Shown: one piece after another, positions 16,850 to 28,600 of the stretch
How positions within the stretch are numbered: position 1 is the stretch's first letter
Layout: each line of letters opens with the position of its first letter
Assembly (NCBI GenBank): GCA_018661705.1
Contig: JABJHR010000014.1
Coordinates: 1 to 64,000, forward strand
DNA length: 64,000 nt
Source of the DNA: Candidatus Woesearchaeota archaeon
GTDB taxonomy: Archaea; Nanobdellota; Nanobdellia; Woesearchaeales; DSVV01
Reading direction: 5' to 3'
Made by a program: the position numbers and the translations under genes
The notes under the pieces: model-generated
Databases searched by the model: none
Told to the model about the DNA's origin: nothing
What the model saw: only the letters and a program-made list of their open reading frames with translations

Positions 16850-16950
16850 AATCCTAGTGAAAAAATAGCATCCGCCGATGTTGAAGAGTATTACACTGTA
16901 TGTCACTCTACAACACCAGGTCAGAAGGACATGTTTCTCACGAATTTCTT
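16850..16950 (+). repeat. Family B hairpin element, copy B2
   Basis: Starts TCCTAGTGAAAAAATAGC. It carries GCATCCGCC, a hairpin TTGAAGAGT/ACTCTACAA and the right half CAACACCAGG...ATGTTTCTCACGA. It follows the chimeric gene by 84 nt and precedes the TATA box (about 17016) of the next gene, so it could terminate transcription of cluster 1. Confidence 0.6.
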
Positions 16951-17059
16951 ATTTCTCATTAAAAAATACATTAAAATAATATAAAAACCCAAAACAACCA
17001 AAAGATTTATTAATAGATATATACAGAATAGATTATATTACATAAAAGAGTGGTATTTA

Positions 17060-18928
17060 ATGGTAAATGAAACTATTGTTAAATTTATTAGACAGTATAG
17101 TAGCCAGGGCTATGGTTTAACAGAGATTCGTGATTATCTTCTAAAATATGGTTTTCCGTTAACGCAGATTGATGAGGCAGTTGATTATTTCCAGCAACAC
17201 CCTTCTGCTAATACAGGAGCACTTGCTCAGTCATCCCATATAGGTTCACATGAGCAACAATCTTTTATGCAATCAAAGCAACCAACTCCTCAGTTAGTTA
17301 ATTATATACAACAACAGATTGCTAAAGGACATACACCTGATGTTATTAGAAATTATTTACTTCAGTATGGATATGATGCTGGCCAAGTTGAACAAGCAAT
17401 TCAAGCTGCAAGTTCTCCTAATTCACATATCAAACATACAATTGCAATCCACCCAAAAACATTATTAGGCATATTCTTAATTTTAATTGCTGTTGCAGGA
17501 ATTGTATTTGGAGCAATGAGTTTGTTTGGAAATTCATCTGATTTTCCAGAGTTATTAGATTATTCTCTTCAAATTGATGAAGGAGTTATTGCACCTGGAG
17601 AAAAACTTAATTTTATTAACAAGATTGCAAATTTAGGAGAGAAAAGAAGGTATGATATTTTTATTGAGTACAAAATCATTAACAAAGACACTTTAGAAGA
17701 ATTAACTAGCTGGAGTAAAACATTTGCAATTGATGTTATTGTTGATAAGTTAGATTCTGTTTTAATTCCACCAGGAACTGCCCCTGGCAAATATATTTTG
17801 TATGGAGAGGTTTATTATGGAGATTTAAAAAATAAAGCATCTAACACATTCAAAGTTCTCTCAACAGAGACAGAAGAAAGTTGTTTTGATAATTTACAGA
17901 ACCAAGATGAATCAGGAGTAGACTGTGGAGGTTCTTGTTTCCCTTGTGAAACATGTGATGATGGTCTTCAAAATCAAAATGAAGAAGATGTTGATTGTGG
18001 TGGAGTTTGTGGAGATTGTGAAACTTGTTTTGATGGTATTATAAATCAAGACGAGGAAGATGTTGATTGTGGAGGAATTTGTAGTATTCCTTGTGAAGGT
18101 TCAGGAACAACTGAGGATAACACAAATGCAACAGATATAGAAAATAAAAACAATGAAGATACTAATGATAATTCAGGTGGAACAACTAATTCAGTTGAGA
18201 CAATCCTTTTAGCAAAAGAAACAGCTACTGATAATGTTGATTTAGCATTGGAAATTTGTGAAAAACTTACAGAACAAAACTTAAAAGATGGTTGTATTCG
18301 AGAAATTGCTCAGGTTAGTAAACAATCAGAATTATGTGAAAAAATAGTAAATGCGAATAAGAAAGATCCTTGTTACATGCATTTTGTTACAAATTATGAA
18401 GACTATGATTTATGTGATAGTATAATAAATGATGCTTACAAAGATAGTTGTTTGAATCTTAAAAAGATTTCTACACTTCAATCTACTTATGGCGAAGGAA
18501 ATAATGGAACAACAGATAATGGTATTAAAACAGATCCTATTGTTGAACCTTCTCCAAATCCAGAACCAACCCCAAATATACCTGACGAGCCTGATGAACC
18601 AGAACCTAATAATGATCTTCCTCCAGAACCTACTCCGGAACCAATTGGTCAGGAAATTATCTTCACAAATATCCAAACAATAAAGATTGACTACAAAACA
18701 TACAAAGTTAAATGGACAACAAATGTTCCAGAAAAAAGTGTACTTAAGTTTGGAACACATCCAGAAGCATTAATTAATATTGCTTATGATGAAGCAGAAG
18801 TAAGTAACCACCAGATCACACTTAATGATCTTAATGTTAATACAAAATATTATTTCATGATAATTAATCAGAATTCTGAGGGGGAATATTTTACTAGTGA
18901 TGTTGAAAGCTTTGAAACAAAAGCTTAA
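17060..18928 (+). CDS. Membrane-anchored protein: UBA-like repeats, Cys-rich repeats, FN3-type end
   Basis: A 622-residue protein. Two ~40-residue helical repeats (~6-45 and ~78-115; EIRDYLLKYGF and VIRNYLLQYGY) resemble the UBA-like repeats at the N-terminus of some DPANN membrane proteins and face the cytoplasm. One membrane helix lies at ~132-154. Outside are a beta domain (~160-275), three tandem repeats C-x-D-G-x-x-N-Q-[DN]-E-x-x-x-VDCGG-x-C (~283-350), paired cysteine helices (IC...C; ~390-470), a Pro/Glu-rich spacer and a fibronectin-III-like end with VKWTTNVPEKSVLKFG and LNVNTKYYFMI. Similar to cell-surface sensors or scaffolds; partner unknown. TATA about 44 nt upstream. Confidence 0.75.
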   Translation: MVNETIVKFIRQYSSQGYGLTEIRDYLLKYGFPLTQIDEAVDYFQQHPSANTGALAQSSHIGSHEQQSFMQSKQPTPQLVNYIQQQIAKGHTPDVIRNYLLQYGYDAGQVEQAIQAASSPNSHIKHTIAIHPKTLLGIFLILIAVAGIVFGAMSLFGNSSDFPELLDYSLQIDEGVIAPGEKLNFINKIANLGEKRRYDIFIEYKIINKDTLEELTSWSKTFAIDVIVDKLDSVLIPPGTAPGKYILYGEVYYGDLKNKASNTFKVLSTETEESCFDNLQNQDESGVDCGGSCFPCETCDDGLQNQNEEDVDCGGVCGDCETCFDGIINQDEEDVDCGGICSIPCEGSGTTEDNTNATDIENKNNEDTNDNSGGTTNSVETILLAKETATDNVDLALEICEKLTEQNLKDGCIREIAQVSKQSELCEKIVNANKKDPCYMHFVTNYEDYDLCDSIINDAYKDSCLNLKKISTLQSTYGEGNNGTTDNGIKTDPIVEPSPNPEPTPNIPDEPDEPEPNNDLPPEPTPEPIGQEIIFTNIQTIKIDYKTYKVKWTTNVPEKSVLKFGTHPEALINIAYDEAEVSNHQITLNDLNVNTKYYFMIINQNSEGEYFTSDVESFETKA

Positions 18929-18977
18929 GTTGTTGTGCTGTTTTTTTGTTTAAATTATTATATATATTGAAGAATGC

Positions 18978-19062
18978 AGCAACAAAAATGGCAAGGCTCA
19001 CGGACAATTTCCTACGGAAATTATTCTATTCAGCTTCGCTTCACCAGCCCGCCATTGTTGCT
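18978..19062 (-). repeat. Family A structured element, copy A5 (inverted)
   Basis: On the minus strand: AGCAACAATGGC, hairpin AGC-GAA-GCT, GAATAG, hairpin AATTTCC-GTA-GGAAATT, TGTCCGTGAGCC, then GCCATTTTTGTTGCT. Different stem bases from A1-A4 but the same order of parts, so it is the most informative copy for covariation. It lies in the 310-nt gap before gyrB. Confidence 0.65.
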
Positions 19063-19117
19063 ACATACGCCCCTAAAAAAATTAAAAAAGACCTTAAAAA
19101 TCACATCAGAAAAGCGA

Positions 19118-21239
<2,122 letters not shown>

Positions 21240-21260
21240 AGTCTACTACTTAATATAATG

Positions 21261-21533
21261 AAAATTTGCTATTTTTAATATTGTCTCGCCAACTATCTCC
21301 ATGCTATTTTACAAATCAGAGATTTACAAACCCTCACAGCAAGCATTGAGGAAGCATGGAGTATTAAGGGCTCGTAAATTAATAGGCAAATTTTCACTCT
21401 TTCAAATTTAAGCGAGCTGTGCCCTACATCCACAACTTACTTCAAATTTTAATTTGAAGGCTTGCAAATTTTATTTGAAAGAAAAGATGTGGTCTTAGGC
21501 TTTAATTTGAAATAAGCCAAAAAACTGATATAT
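21261..21533 (+). ncRNA. Candidate structured RNA downstream of gyrB
   Basis: Nested perfect stems: AAAATTTGC (21261)/GCAAATTTT (21386), CTCCATGCT (21297)/AGCATGGAG (21353), and CCTCA/TGAGG (21332-21351). Further hairpins are CTTCAAATT-TT-AATTTGAAG (about 21439-21458) and, at the end, GGCTT...AAGCC followed by AAAAA, which is terminator-like. An alternative pairing of GGGCTCG with CGAGC...GCCC competes with the first stem. No open frame of interest. I see no SRP RNA, RNase P or tRNA hallmarks. Either an independent RNA or a structured gyrB 3' region. Confidence 0.35.
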
Positions 21534-21554
21534 AAATCTGATTTCCTGGTCTAT

Positions 21555-21668
21555 ATGGCTGAAACCCAAACATTGAAAACATATCTTCGTTCTAAAGAGA
21601 TAGAATATTCTATTAAGTGTAATAATGACAGCTATAAATTAGATTTTGTATCTAAATTTCCCATATAA
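21555..21668 (+). CDS. Possible 37-aa leaderless small protein
   Basis: A short open frame MAETQTLKTYLRSKEIEYSI, continuing to FVSKFPI. A good TATA box GATATATAAATC lies 25 nt upstream, the usual distance for leaderless archaeal genes. It overlaps the 3' end of the minus-strand nucleotidyltransferase gene by about 37 nt. It could be the start of an older gene cut off when the neighbouring module arrived. Weak evidence beyond promoter placement. Confidence 0.3.
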   Translation: MAETQTLKTYLRSKEIEYSIKCNNDSYKLDFVSKFPI

Positions 21669-22288
21669 TTACATGCAAGTCCATTTGTTTTATCTAAAAT
21701 GGGTACAGAAACTCCTTTTTCTTCTAAATCTAATAGTCTTTCATTTATCCAGGTAATCCAAATATTTTTACCTGAATTTTCTATCTGGGATTTTATCTCA
21801 ATCAGTATAACATCCCAATCTAAACCTCTTTGTGATAGAGAAACACAATCATCTAAATCACCTGGTCTTTCAGTCATAGTTTTTAAAGAGAATACATCTT
21901 CATTAGAACTTAAATATATCTTAACTTTATTCAAAGAGATTATTTCTTCAGAACGTTTTATCATTGTCTCAGAAAATGAAAACTTTGAACAAATTTCTTT
22001 TTGGAATACATCAATGTGTATATCTCCTTTTTTTAGTTGTTTATCTAAATTGAAATTGTCATAACCTATTTTAAGACTGGTATCTTCAAACCCCAAATGA
22101 TGTAGTACCCTAATTAATTCATCAAATTCTTGTTTAGTATTAACAACAATGTCGATATCTTTTGTTGCAGGTTTAATATCTCTATAAAGTAAGACTGCAC
22201 CACCAATTACATAAATATGAATATCTAACTCAGACAATTGATCAATTTCTTTAAAAAGCGATTCATAAGCAATAAATTGTTTTATCAT
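21632..22288 (-). CDS. Nucleotidyltransferase, AbiEii-like toxin candidate
   Basis: A 218-residue protein with the nucleotidyltransferase signature near the N-terminus: HIYVIGGAVLLYRDIKPATK followed by DIDIVV (G-G-A, then D-x-D), plus a third acidic site in GDIHIDVF (~90). A helical C-terminal half carries LKTMTERPGDLDDCVSL, typical of MNT/AbiEii-like and DUF6036-type proteins that keep K/R-x-x-x-R-x-x-D-D. It starts 2 nt after the stop of the HTH gene, so the two form an operon with the regulator first, as in AbiE type IV toxin-antitoxin systems. The predicted act is NMP transfer to tRNA or protein. Toxicity is inferred. Confidence 0.65.
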   Translation of the reverse strand: MIKQFIAYESLFKEIDQLSELDIHIYVIGGAVLLYRDIKPATKDIDIVVNTKQEFDELIRVLHHLGFEDTSLKIGYDNFNLDKQLKKGDIHIDVFQKEICSKFSFSETMIKRSEEIISLNKVKIYLSSNEDVFSLKTMTERPGDLDDCVSLSQRGLDWDVILIEIKSQIENSGKNIWITWINERLLDLEEKGVSVPILDKTNGLACNYMGNLDTKSNL

Positions 22289-22290
22289 TT

Positions 22291-23157
22291 TTAAACCTTA
22301 ATATTATACACCTTTGCTCTTTCTTTAATTTCTAGAAGAGAAGGATAGTCATTTATATGTTCTCCTTTTAATATTTTTTTAATGTTATTTAAAATAATAT
22401 TATTAATTTTACCTAATTTCTTTTTATTTTTTAAGTAGAATAATGCAACAAACAATAAATTTCGAAAATCTTTCTCCTTTTCTACAACATAAAGAGAATC
22501 TATAAAAATATCAACCACATTCTTTTTTTTAAATGGCAATGAATAATAGTTTTTTGTGGTTAGAATATTTATCCCAAACTCTTTATACTTTGAAAATGCT
22601 GTAAATGAAGCATTTTCTAAAGTTTTTGTAGAAAATACAATTAAATCTTTATTTTTAAAATAAATCTTTGAATTAGGTTTTACTCTTGGGTCTACTGAAT
22701 CATTGAATTTCTTAAATTCAATTATAAAGTTTTTAAGATCAGCCCAAAGCTTTGTATTAAATAAATATTGATTATTTATTTTTTTGATAATACTCACTTT
22801 CTGAAATTTTTTGATCCAGTTATATATTGTTGCGTTATTTAATTTTGTCTTATCTACTATTTTAGATACACTGGTAATTGATAAACATTCTTGAATAATT
22901 TGAATTGAAGAACCAGATAATAAACTAATGAGATTTGGGTGATTTAGCAGATTATTTACTAGATAACTTGTATGGGTATTTGACATTAATTCAAATCCCC
23001 TCCTTTTTATTCGAACAATATTCATCTTATCCAAATCTTTTAATGCACGATATATTTGAGATTTACTTTTTTTTAAAGCTAAAGCTATTTCATTTATGCC
23101 ATTTTTTCCATTGCCTTTTTCATAAACTATACCTAATTGCGTGGTTGTAAATCCCAT
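22291..23157 (-). CDS. Two-domain helix-turn-helix protein, AbiEi-like partner
   Basis: A 288-residue protein. The first winged helix is at ~1-55 (INEIALALKKSKSQIYRALKD then LDKMNIVRIKRRGFEL). A second HTH-like part lies at ~90-135 (SVSKIVDKTKLNNATIYNWI). A C-terminal mixed domain carries a FKKKNVVDIFIDSL strand. Promoter DNA fits autoregulation: an AATGCGA/TCGCATT inverted repeat brackets the TATA box, and the TATA-to-ATG distance of ~27 nt means a leaderless mRNA. It precedes the nucleotidyltransferase by 2 nt; antitoxin or repressor is the likely role. AT content is higher than in the neighbours, consistent with an acquired module. Confidence 0.6.
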   Translation of the reverse strand: MGFTTTQLGIVYEKGNGKNGINEIALALKKSKSQIYRALKDLDKMNIVRIKRRGFELMSNTHTSYLVNNLLNHPNLISLLSGSSIQIIQECLSITSVSKIVDKTKLNNATIYNWIKKFQKVSIIKKINNQYLFNTKLWADLKNFIIEFKKFNDSVDPRVKPNSKIYFKNKDLIVFSTKTLENASFTAFSKYKEFGINILTTKNYYSLPFKKKNVVDIFIDSLYVVEKEKDFRNLLFVALFYLKNKKKLGKINNIILNNIKKILKGEHINDYPSLLEIKERAKVYNIKV

Positions 23158-23169
23158 ATATTATAATAT

Positions 23170-23199
23170 AATGCGACTTATTTATAAATGTTTCGCATT
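23170..23199 (-). promoter_or_regulatory. Operator/TATA box of the AbiE-like module
   Basis: Inverted repeat AATGCGA (23170-23176) / TCGCATT (23193-23199) with the TATA sequence TTATTTATAAATG between its arms. A protein bound here would block TBP. Position 27 nt from the HTH gene start supports autorepression. Confidence 0.55.
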
Positions 23200-23236
23200 T
23201 AAATAGAATAATTTGTATTTATGATCATTAAAATAA

Positions 23237-23284
23237 AAATATATCCAAGGGCATACTAAAGAAGTAAGGAACTTGGATGTTTAG
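23237..23284 (+). pseudogene. Second, decayed copy of the gyrB 3' end
   Basis: Sixteen codons in register with the last sixteen of gyrB: KYIQGHTKEVRNLDV-stop against [15 protein letters not shown]-stop. The last 23 nt before the final base differ at one position. By hand, 35 of 48 bases match. The preceding in-frame codon is TAA, so this is only a remnant. With the intact gyrB end it forms 2.0-kb-spaced direct repeats bracketing the AbiE-like module, as if the module had integrated at the gyrB 3' end or a gyrB duplicate had decayed. Confidence 0.7.
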
Positions 23285-23303
23285 TTGTTAAGAAAAAACA
23301 ATC

Positions 23304-24002
23304 TCATTTAATAGGCTTTGAAATAGATTTATATGAAAAATAAATAATAAAAATAACAAGAATAAACGCAAAAATTGTTGCAATTCTTTGTCCGCCATGG
23401 GTGTTAATAACAGTAAAATATAACATAATTAGAAAAATAGGAATAAAAACTAATCCAGTAAGTTTAAGGCGTTTTATAACATGGGCTTTATGTCTTTTAT
23501 TGTATATATCCTTTGCATTTTCTGAAAAAACAAAAAAATCTGGACCAATAGCAACAGATAGGTATTTTGATAAAATCTCATCAATAATATCTTTAATTAT
23601 TAAGAAAGAATTTTCAGGTGTTTGAATTGGTTCAATAGTAAGCACTGTTGAGTATAAAGAATTTGTCAAAAACCACTCTGCTAAAGCAGAGTGGCATGAT
23701 TTATACACCTAATTCATAAAGTGGTTTTTGACATGCTCAGAATTCCACAGATCACTTTGTGGTTTACGTAGTAAACCACCATACTAAAGTATGGTGGAAT
23801 TCCGACATTTAAAAACAAATGCAACTTGATCTGGAACATTTTCACCATCAACATTGGATTTTTCAGATGCAAAAATATCCGCTAACCAGCCCTTTCCATT
23901 ATACTCATATCCTAAATCTGTTTTTTTCCAACCTTTCTTATTTGCAATTATTTGTTTAATGTCAAGAGATTTAGCAGACCAAACAGTTATATCATAACTC
24001 AT
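23304..24002 (-). pseudogene. Membrane protein gene interrupted by a 144-bp hairpin element
   Basis: Two same-frame pieces: an N-terminal part of ~64 native residues (MSYDITVWSAKSLDIKQII...VPDQVAFVFK), then, beyond the insert, NSLYSTVLTIEPIQTPEN...KSISKPIK with two membrane helices near the C-terminus (LTGLVFIPIFLIMLYFTVI and IATIFAFILVIFIIYF). Removing 23664-23807 restores a continuous frame ...VAFVFKNSLYSTV.... The insert brings an in-frame stop after eight extra residues. The intact protein would be ~184 residues, a soluble domain followed by a C-terminal membrane hairpin. Function unknown. The downstream piece could still be made from an internal start. Confidence 0.6.
23664..23807. mobile_element. 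144-bp non-autonomous hairpin element (IS200/IS605-like MITE)
   Basis: Carries three perfect hairpins: CCACTCTGCT-aa-AGCAGAGTGG (23673-23694), GTGGTTTAC-gta-GTAAACCAC (23759-23779) and CCACCATACT-aa-AGTATGGTGG (23776-23797). It also has inverted GTCAAAAACCACT/AAGTGGTTTTTGAC and GAATTCCAC/GTGGAATTC. No coding capacity. Exact removal repairs the host gene without leaving a target duplication, and hairpin ends without duplication fit the IS200/IS605 single-strand transposition style. The family call is inferred. Confidence 0.6.
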
Positions 24003-24129
24003 AAAATTAGATAAAGAATAATCCGTATAAATACTTTATGGTGTTTCTACTAATAAACATTTAAACCTTAAATCTGTTTAGATTATATCCAAAAACTATA
24101 TAAGTATGTATACATATAAAGATAGATAA

Positions 24130-25572
24130 ATGTTAAAAAAGAGGGGAAAACAAGCTCAAGTTACTATTTTTATTGCGGCAGGGGCATTATTCTTAGTATT
24201 AATAGTTTTAGCTGTAATTACTTCTAATGTTGGCAAAGATTTTATTTTGGGAGCAACAGATAAACCTTCTTTTGGAGTAACTATCCAAGAATATGTTGAT
24301 AGTTGTGTAAGAGAGATTAGTGAAGAAGGCCTTATATTTATTAGTATGCAAGGTGGATACTATAATGTTCCTGAACCAAATAAACAACAGTTTTTTATTA
24401 AAATTCCTTATTATTTTGATTTAGGTGAGAAAAAATTCCCTAGCAAACAACAAATAGCAATTGAGTTAAGCAATTATGTTACAGACAAACTTCCTTCTTG
24501 TTTAAATGATTTTGAACCATTCAAAGAGCAAGGTTATAGATTTAAGACAGAAACAATAAAAACAACAGCAATGCTTGAACAAGATGTCATTATAAATGTT
24601 AATTATCCAATAAAAGTAATCAAAGGAGAAAAAGTAACTGGAATAATTAGTTTGTTAGGTTCAAGTGAATCAAAATTTGAGCAGTTTTCTTCTTCTCTTC
24701 AGGAAAAGTTATTAGGAGAAATGAAATCTCAAAATACTGTAATACAACAAGCAATAATTAAAGAAACAAAAGACAAAATAGTAAAAGAATTAAATGAATT
24801 TACAACAACAATAGATATTAATTTTAATAAAGTTTATTCAATTGTTGAAGAAACAGTTGTTGAACAGGAAATAAACCCAAATTTTGTTCCAATTGGTCAT
24901 GTTTCTGTTGCTGCACACACAAATAATTTTAATTTTGAATTAAGTTATTTAGACGATGATGATGTTTTTTATACATATACTTTTGAGGATTACCTATTAG
25001 ATACAGAGCCATACACATTTATTTTTGGTTGCAGATATGATTGGGCTCATTTAAAACCAGGTGCTCCAGAGATTGATATTGAAGCAATTGACCAGTATTG
25101 TTATGTGGGTGATGTTTGCAGCTATGATCTTAATATCTACGAAGAAGAAATTGTTTTTGAAGACTATACTGAGTTATTTGAGATTTCAACAGATGGAACA
25201 ATTGAATTTATTCCAAAACAAAAAGATGTTGGTAAACATAATATTTTAGTTAAAGCAAACACTAATGATGGAGGAGAAAAGCATATTTCATTTGAATTAG
25301 AAATTATTCCATTGAACAGCGCACCAGAGATTATTGAAATCGTTGACAAAACAGCAAAAGTTGGACAGCCATACACACATCAAGTTGTTGCAGTTGATGA
25401 AGATGATGATGAAGTTATATTCATTGATGATACTGAATTATTTGATATTTCGCTTAATGGTTTAATTGAGTTTGTTCCTTCTGAAGAAGATATTGGTTTG
25501 CATGTTATTGGAATTTCTGCATCTGATGGAAAACTAAGTAGTTCTATTTGGATGTATTTAACAATAGAATAA
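24130..25572 (+). CDS. Pilin-like-anchored surface protein with two cadherin-like repeats
   Basis: A 480-residue protein, third member of the pilin-like-anchored family. MLKKRGKQAQVTIFIAAGAL begins a single helix (~10-33), followed by the family motif YVDSCVREISEEGLIFISMQ (C59) and LPSCLNDFEPFKEQGY. In place of the long middle of its 805- and 765-residue paralogs it ends with two ~90-residue beta repeats (~310-395 and ~396-480; ELFEISTDGTIEFIPKQKDV and ELFDISLNGLIEFVPSEEDI), like dystroglycan-type cadherin or He_PIG domains. TATA AACTATATAAG about 30 nt upstream; a TATGTATACATA palindrome (24104-24115) sits between it and the ATG. Followed by the caspase-like pair, possibly functionally linked. 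Confidence 0.75.
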   Translation: MLKKRGKQAQVTIFIAAGALFLVLIVLAVITSNVGKDFILGATDKPSFGVTIQEYVDSCVREISEEGLIFISMQGGYYNVPEPNKQQFFIKIPYYFDLGEKKFPSKQQIAIELSNYVTDKLPSCLNDFEPFKEQGYRFKTETIKTTAMLEQDVIINVNYPIKVIKGEKVTGIISLLGSSESKFEQFSSSLQEKLLGEMKSQNTVIQQAIIKETKDKIVKELNEFTTTIDINFNKVYSIVEETVVEQEINPNFVPIGHVSVAAHTNNFNFELSYLDDDDVFYTYTFEDYLLDTEPYTFIFGCRYDWAHLKPGAPEIDIEAIDQYCYVGDVCSYDLNIYEEEIVFEDYTELFEISTDGTIEFIPKQKDVGKHNILVKANTNDGGEKHISFELEIIPLNSAPEIIEIVDKTAKVGQPYTHQVVAVDEDDDEVIFIDDTELFDISLNGLIEFVPSEEDIGLHVIGISASDGKLSSSIWMYLTIE

Positions 25573-25610
25573 AGAGAGTAAAGATTATTAATCAGTTTGG
25601 TAAAGTAAAG

Positions 25611-28600
25611 ATGGCAAATAAAATAAAACTCTGCACAGCAATATTCATTCTAATTCTACTTTCTGTTGCTGTTTTTGCCCAGGTTGGTCCTGAAAATCCA
25701 AATGATCCTTACACATTTGATGATTTTAAAGCTGATTTTGAAGCACACCCAATTATTGCTGCAAATATGTATATGGATTATTACATGCAATTAGTTAAGG
25801 AAAATCCAAAAATGGTTGCAAAAACACCAGAACATGCAGAAGCTTATAAAAATATTATTGCAAAGGATGTAAAACACTTAAACCAGAATATAGATGCGTT
25901 TAAAATTTATTGCAATGCAAGAGGAATTGAATTTACTGACATAGAATCTAATTTTTTAGGGTTTGATGAATCAACAGGGACATTTATTACTTCTGGACCA
26001 AACGGAGAAGCTGTTACAGAGTTTAAATTAGACGATTTAAAAGTGCTAAAAAGCTTAAATTGGGGAAGTCGTATAGATGTAAATAATCTTGGGCAGTTAA
26101 TTTGGTCTGCAAAGGAAAGAATACTTACAATTGAAGGAAAAACAACAACAGAAGCTGGTTTGAGTGTACCAGAGTTTACAATCACTGAAGGAAAAATCTC
26201 TTTAGTACACCATGATTGGGATGGAGAAAAAGAGAATTTTAATTATAATTTAGAAATTGTTAAAGGCAATAAAGTCTATATAACAAACAACGAACCATAT
26301 CCTAAAATAAAAATTAAAGCAACACAACCAATTGCCTTACCAATGGGTGTTTTATATCCCATCAAACAATATGGTCAAGAAGATGCAGTGGGTATAATTT
26401 TAGATCCAAATACATTTCACATGTGGCATGGAGAATTAGAAACAAAAAATAAAGTAAAATTTGAGGTAGAGAGCACAATTATTACAAATCAAAAACAAAA
26501 TTGTGTTATACAATTCTCATGCATTATTGATAATCCTGGAAAAAACTTGTTTGTAGATCCAAAAAAATTTAATGATATTAAAATCACTGCACCTGATGGT
26601 TTGTATAAAAGCATTATAATTAGAGATATAAAATCATATCAAGGTAGTGTTGGGCCACCAATGAGCAACCCTGTCGAGCTTTTCATTGAAAAACCAAGTG
26701 GTAAGGTTCATTTTGTTTTTGATTGGAATAAAAAACCAATTATGGCTGGAAATCCTACAGATCTTCAAACAAACGTAGGACATATTATCACAACACAATC
26801 TGATAAAAAATACCCTTGGCTCTTGTTCAAGGGAAAAGAATACTCTGATCAATATAATGAAGGCATATTAAACAGAGAACTAACAAACAGTATTATTTCA
26901 TCAATAAAAAAAGGATCTGACAAAGAGTTAATTGAATTATACTTTCAAACTTCAGGTTATTTTGATAAAGAAGATAAAGATGCAGTATTAGAAGTTCTGG
27001 GAGGTATTAAAGAGCAACATCTTGAAGATAAAGATGCGGCTGTACTCCAGAGTTATTTCAAAGATGATATCTTAAAATGGAAGAATGATGAAAAATTTAT
27101 TATTGAAGCATTAATAGTATTAAGATCAAACAAAAATCTTCAGCAAAAGGTTATTAAAAAAATGCCACATATATATCTCTCAAATATTGCAAATAAAGAC
27201 ATTGATCGCCTAATGTGGAATTTAGATCCAAAAACAAAAAAAGTGTTTTTATCTAAAATTAATGATTTTTATACTGATAAACCATTTGTTGGAGATAAAC
27301 GTAATAGTGATGATTCAAACCCCATTAATGACCCGGAAGTATTAAAATATTTATTAAAATATAAATTTAAACACTATTTTTTAGGACAGGATATAATTGA
27401 GAGTTGGAAACTAAATAATCTTGCTGAAAAGGATCCGGAATTTCTTGACTTATTAATTAAAAAAACATACATAACGCCTGAAACTATGAAGCATTTTATG
27501 TCTAAAGAAAAGTTTATTGAAAATAAAAAAGCCATGACTACTTTAAAAAAAGAAGCTAAAAAAGTATCTAAAGATATGGGAATTGCAGTTGATGTTTACG
27601 TAAAAGAATTAAAAGGAAAGGATTTAGAAAAAGCATTAAGTAAAGGCATATCTGCAAAAACAAGTAGAGTTTTAAGATATTTATATAAGGATCGTGATGA
27701 TCAAAAAATTATACTTAAGAACACAAATGAATTTGATGGAGAAGATTTAACAGATTCAAATATGTTTGAGCTATTTAAAGACAAGGAATCAAGATTAGAA
27801 CTAATCAAAAAAATAAAATCCTTGAACAATATGGATACATACAAATTAAATGAATTATTATTTGAACTGCAAAATCAACCAGAAATCTTAATTGAGATAG
27901 CTAAAAAAGTTGATGACTTTCAAATGTTAGGTGGTAATACTTTTTTTGAGGATAGCTTAAGCTCAACACTAAGATTAGAAACCCTAAGAAAGTTTCTTTT
28001 AGCTGCAAAAGGTGATGAAGAGTTACAAAGAGATTTATTTGAGAAATTCAATCACCATTATGATTATGGCTTTAACACTGATGTTGTTAAAAAAGTATAT
28101 TTTAGTGATTCACTTGAAGGAGAAGAAGATATTGCTTTAAGGTATTCGATTGCCATGTCAGCTGATAAATTACTTGAGGATTTAAAAAAACCACCAACAG
28201 AGAAAAATCTAAAAGAAGCAGTTGCTCTGATAAAAAAACAAAGAAAAGATGTTGAAGATAAAGAAATAATGGGTCCAAATACATTTTTGATTTCTGTGAC
28301 ACACAGAGAAGATAGATTTGATCCAGAAAAAATTGAAGAGTTTGCAAAAGATGCAGGAGTACAACAATTTGCTGAAAAACAAAAAGGAAGTTGGGACGCA
28401 AAAGAAACAAAAGAAACAAAGGAAAAAACAATAGAACGCCTTAGGTATAGTGCACAAATGGATGAAGTTATGTTTTGGTTTAATGGTCATGGAAGTAAAA
28501 AACACATATCACTAGGTGCAAGTGCAGGAGAATTTGAAAGTTCTGACAAGTTATATAGAGAAGATGCAATTAATTATGAAGAGATTGGTAAGGCTTTGTT

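Noticed and set aside
21261-21533. SRP RNA, RNase P RNA or riboswitch identity for the structured region
   Set aside because: None of the conserved loops or core motifs of these RNAs was found, so only a generic candidate is reported.
25548-25610. Upstream ATG start for caspase-like protein 1
   Set aside because: It would add a basic 21-residue stretch in front of a complete signal peptide and overlaps the preceding gene; ATG 25611 is better.
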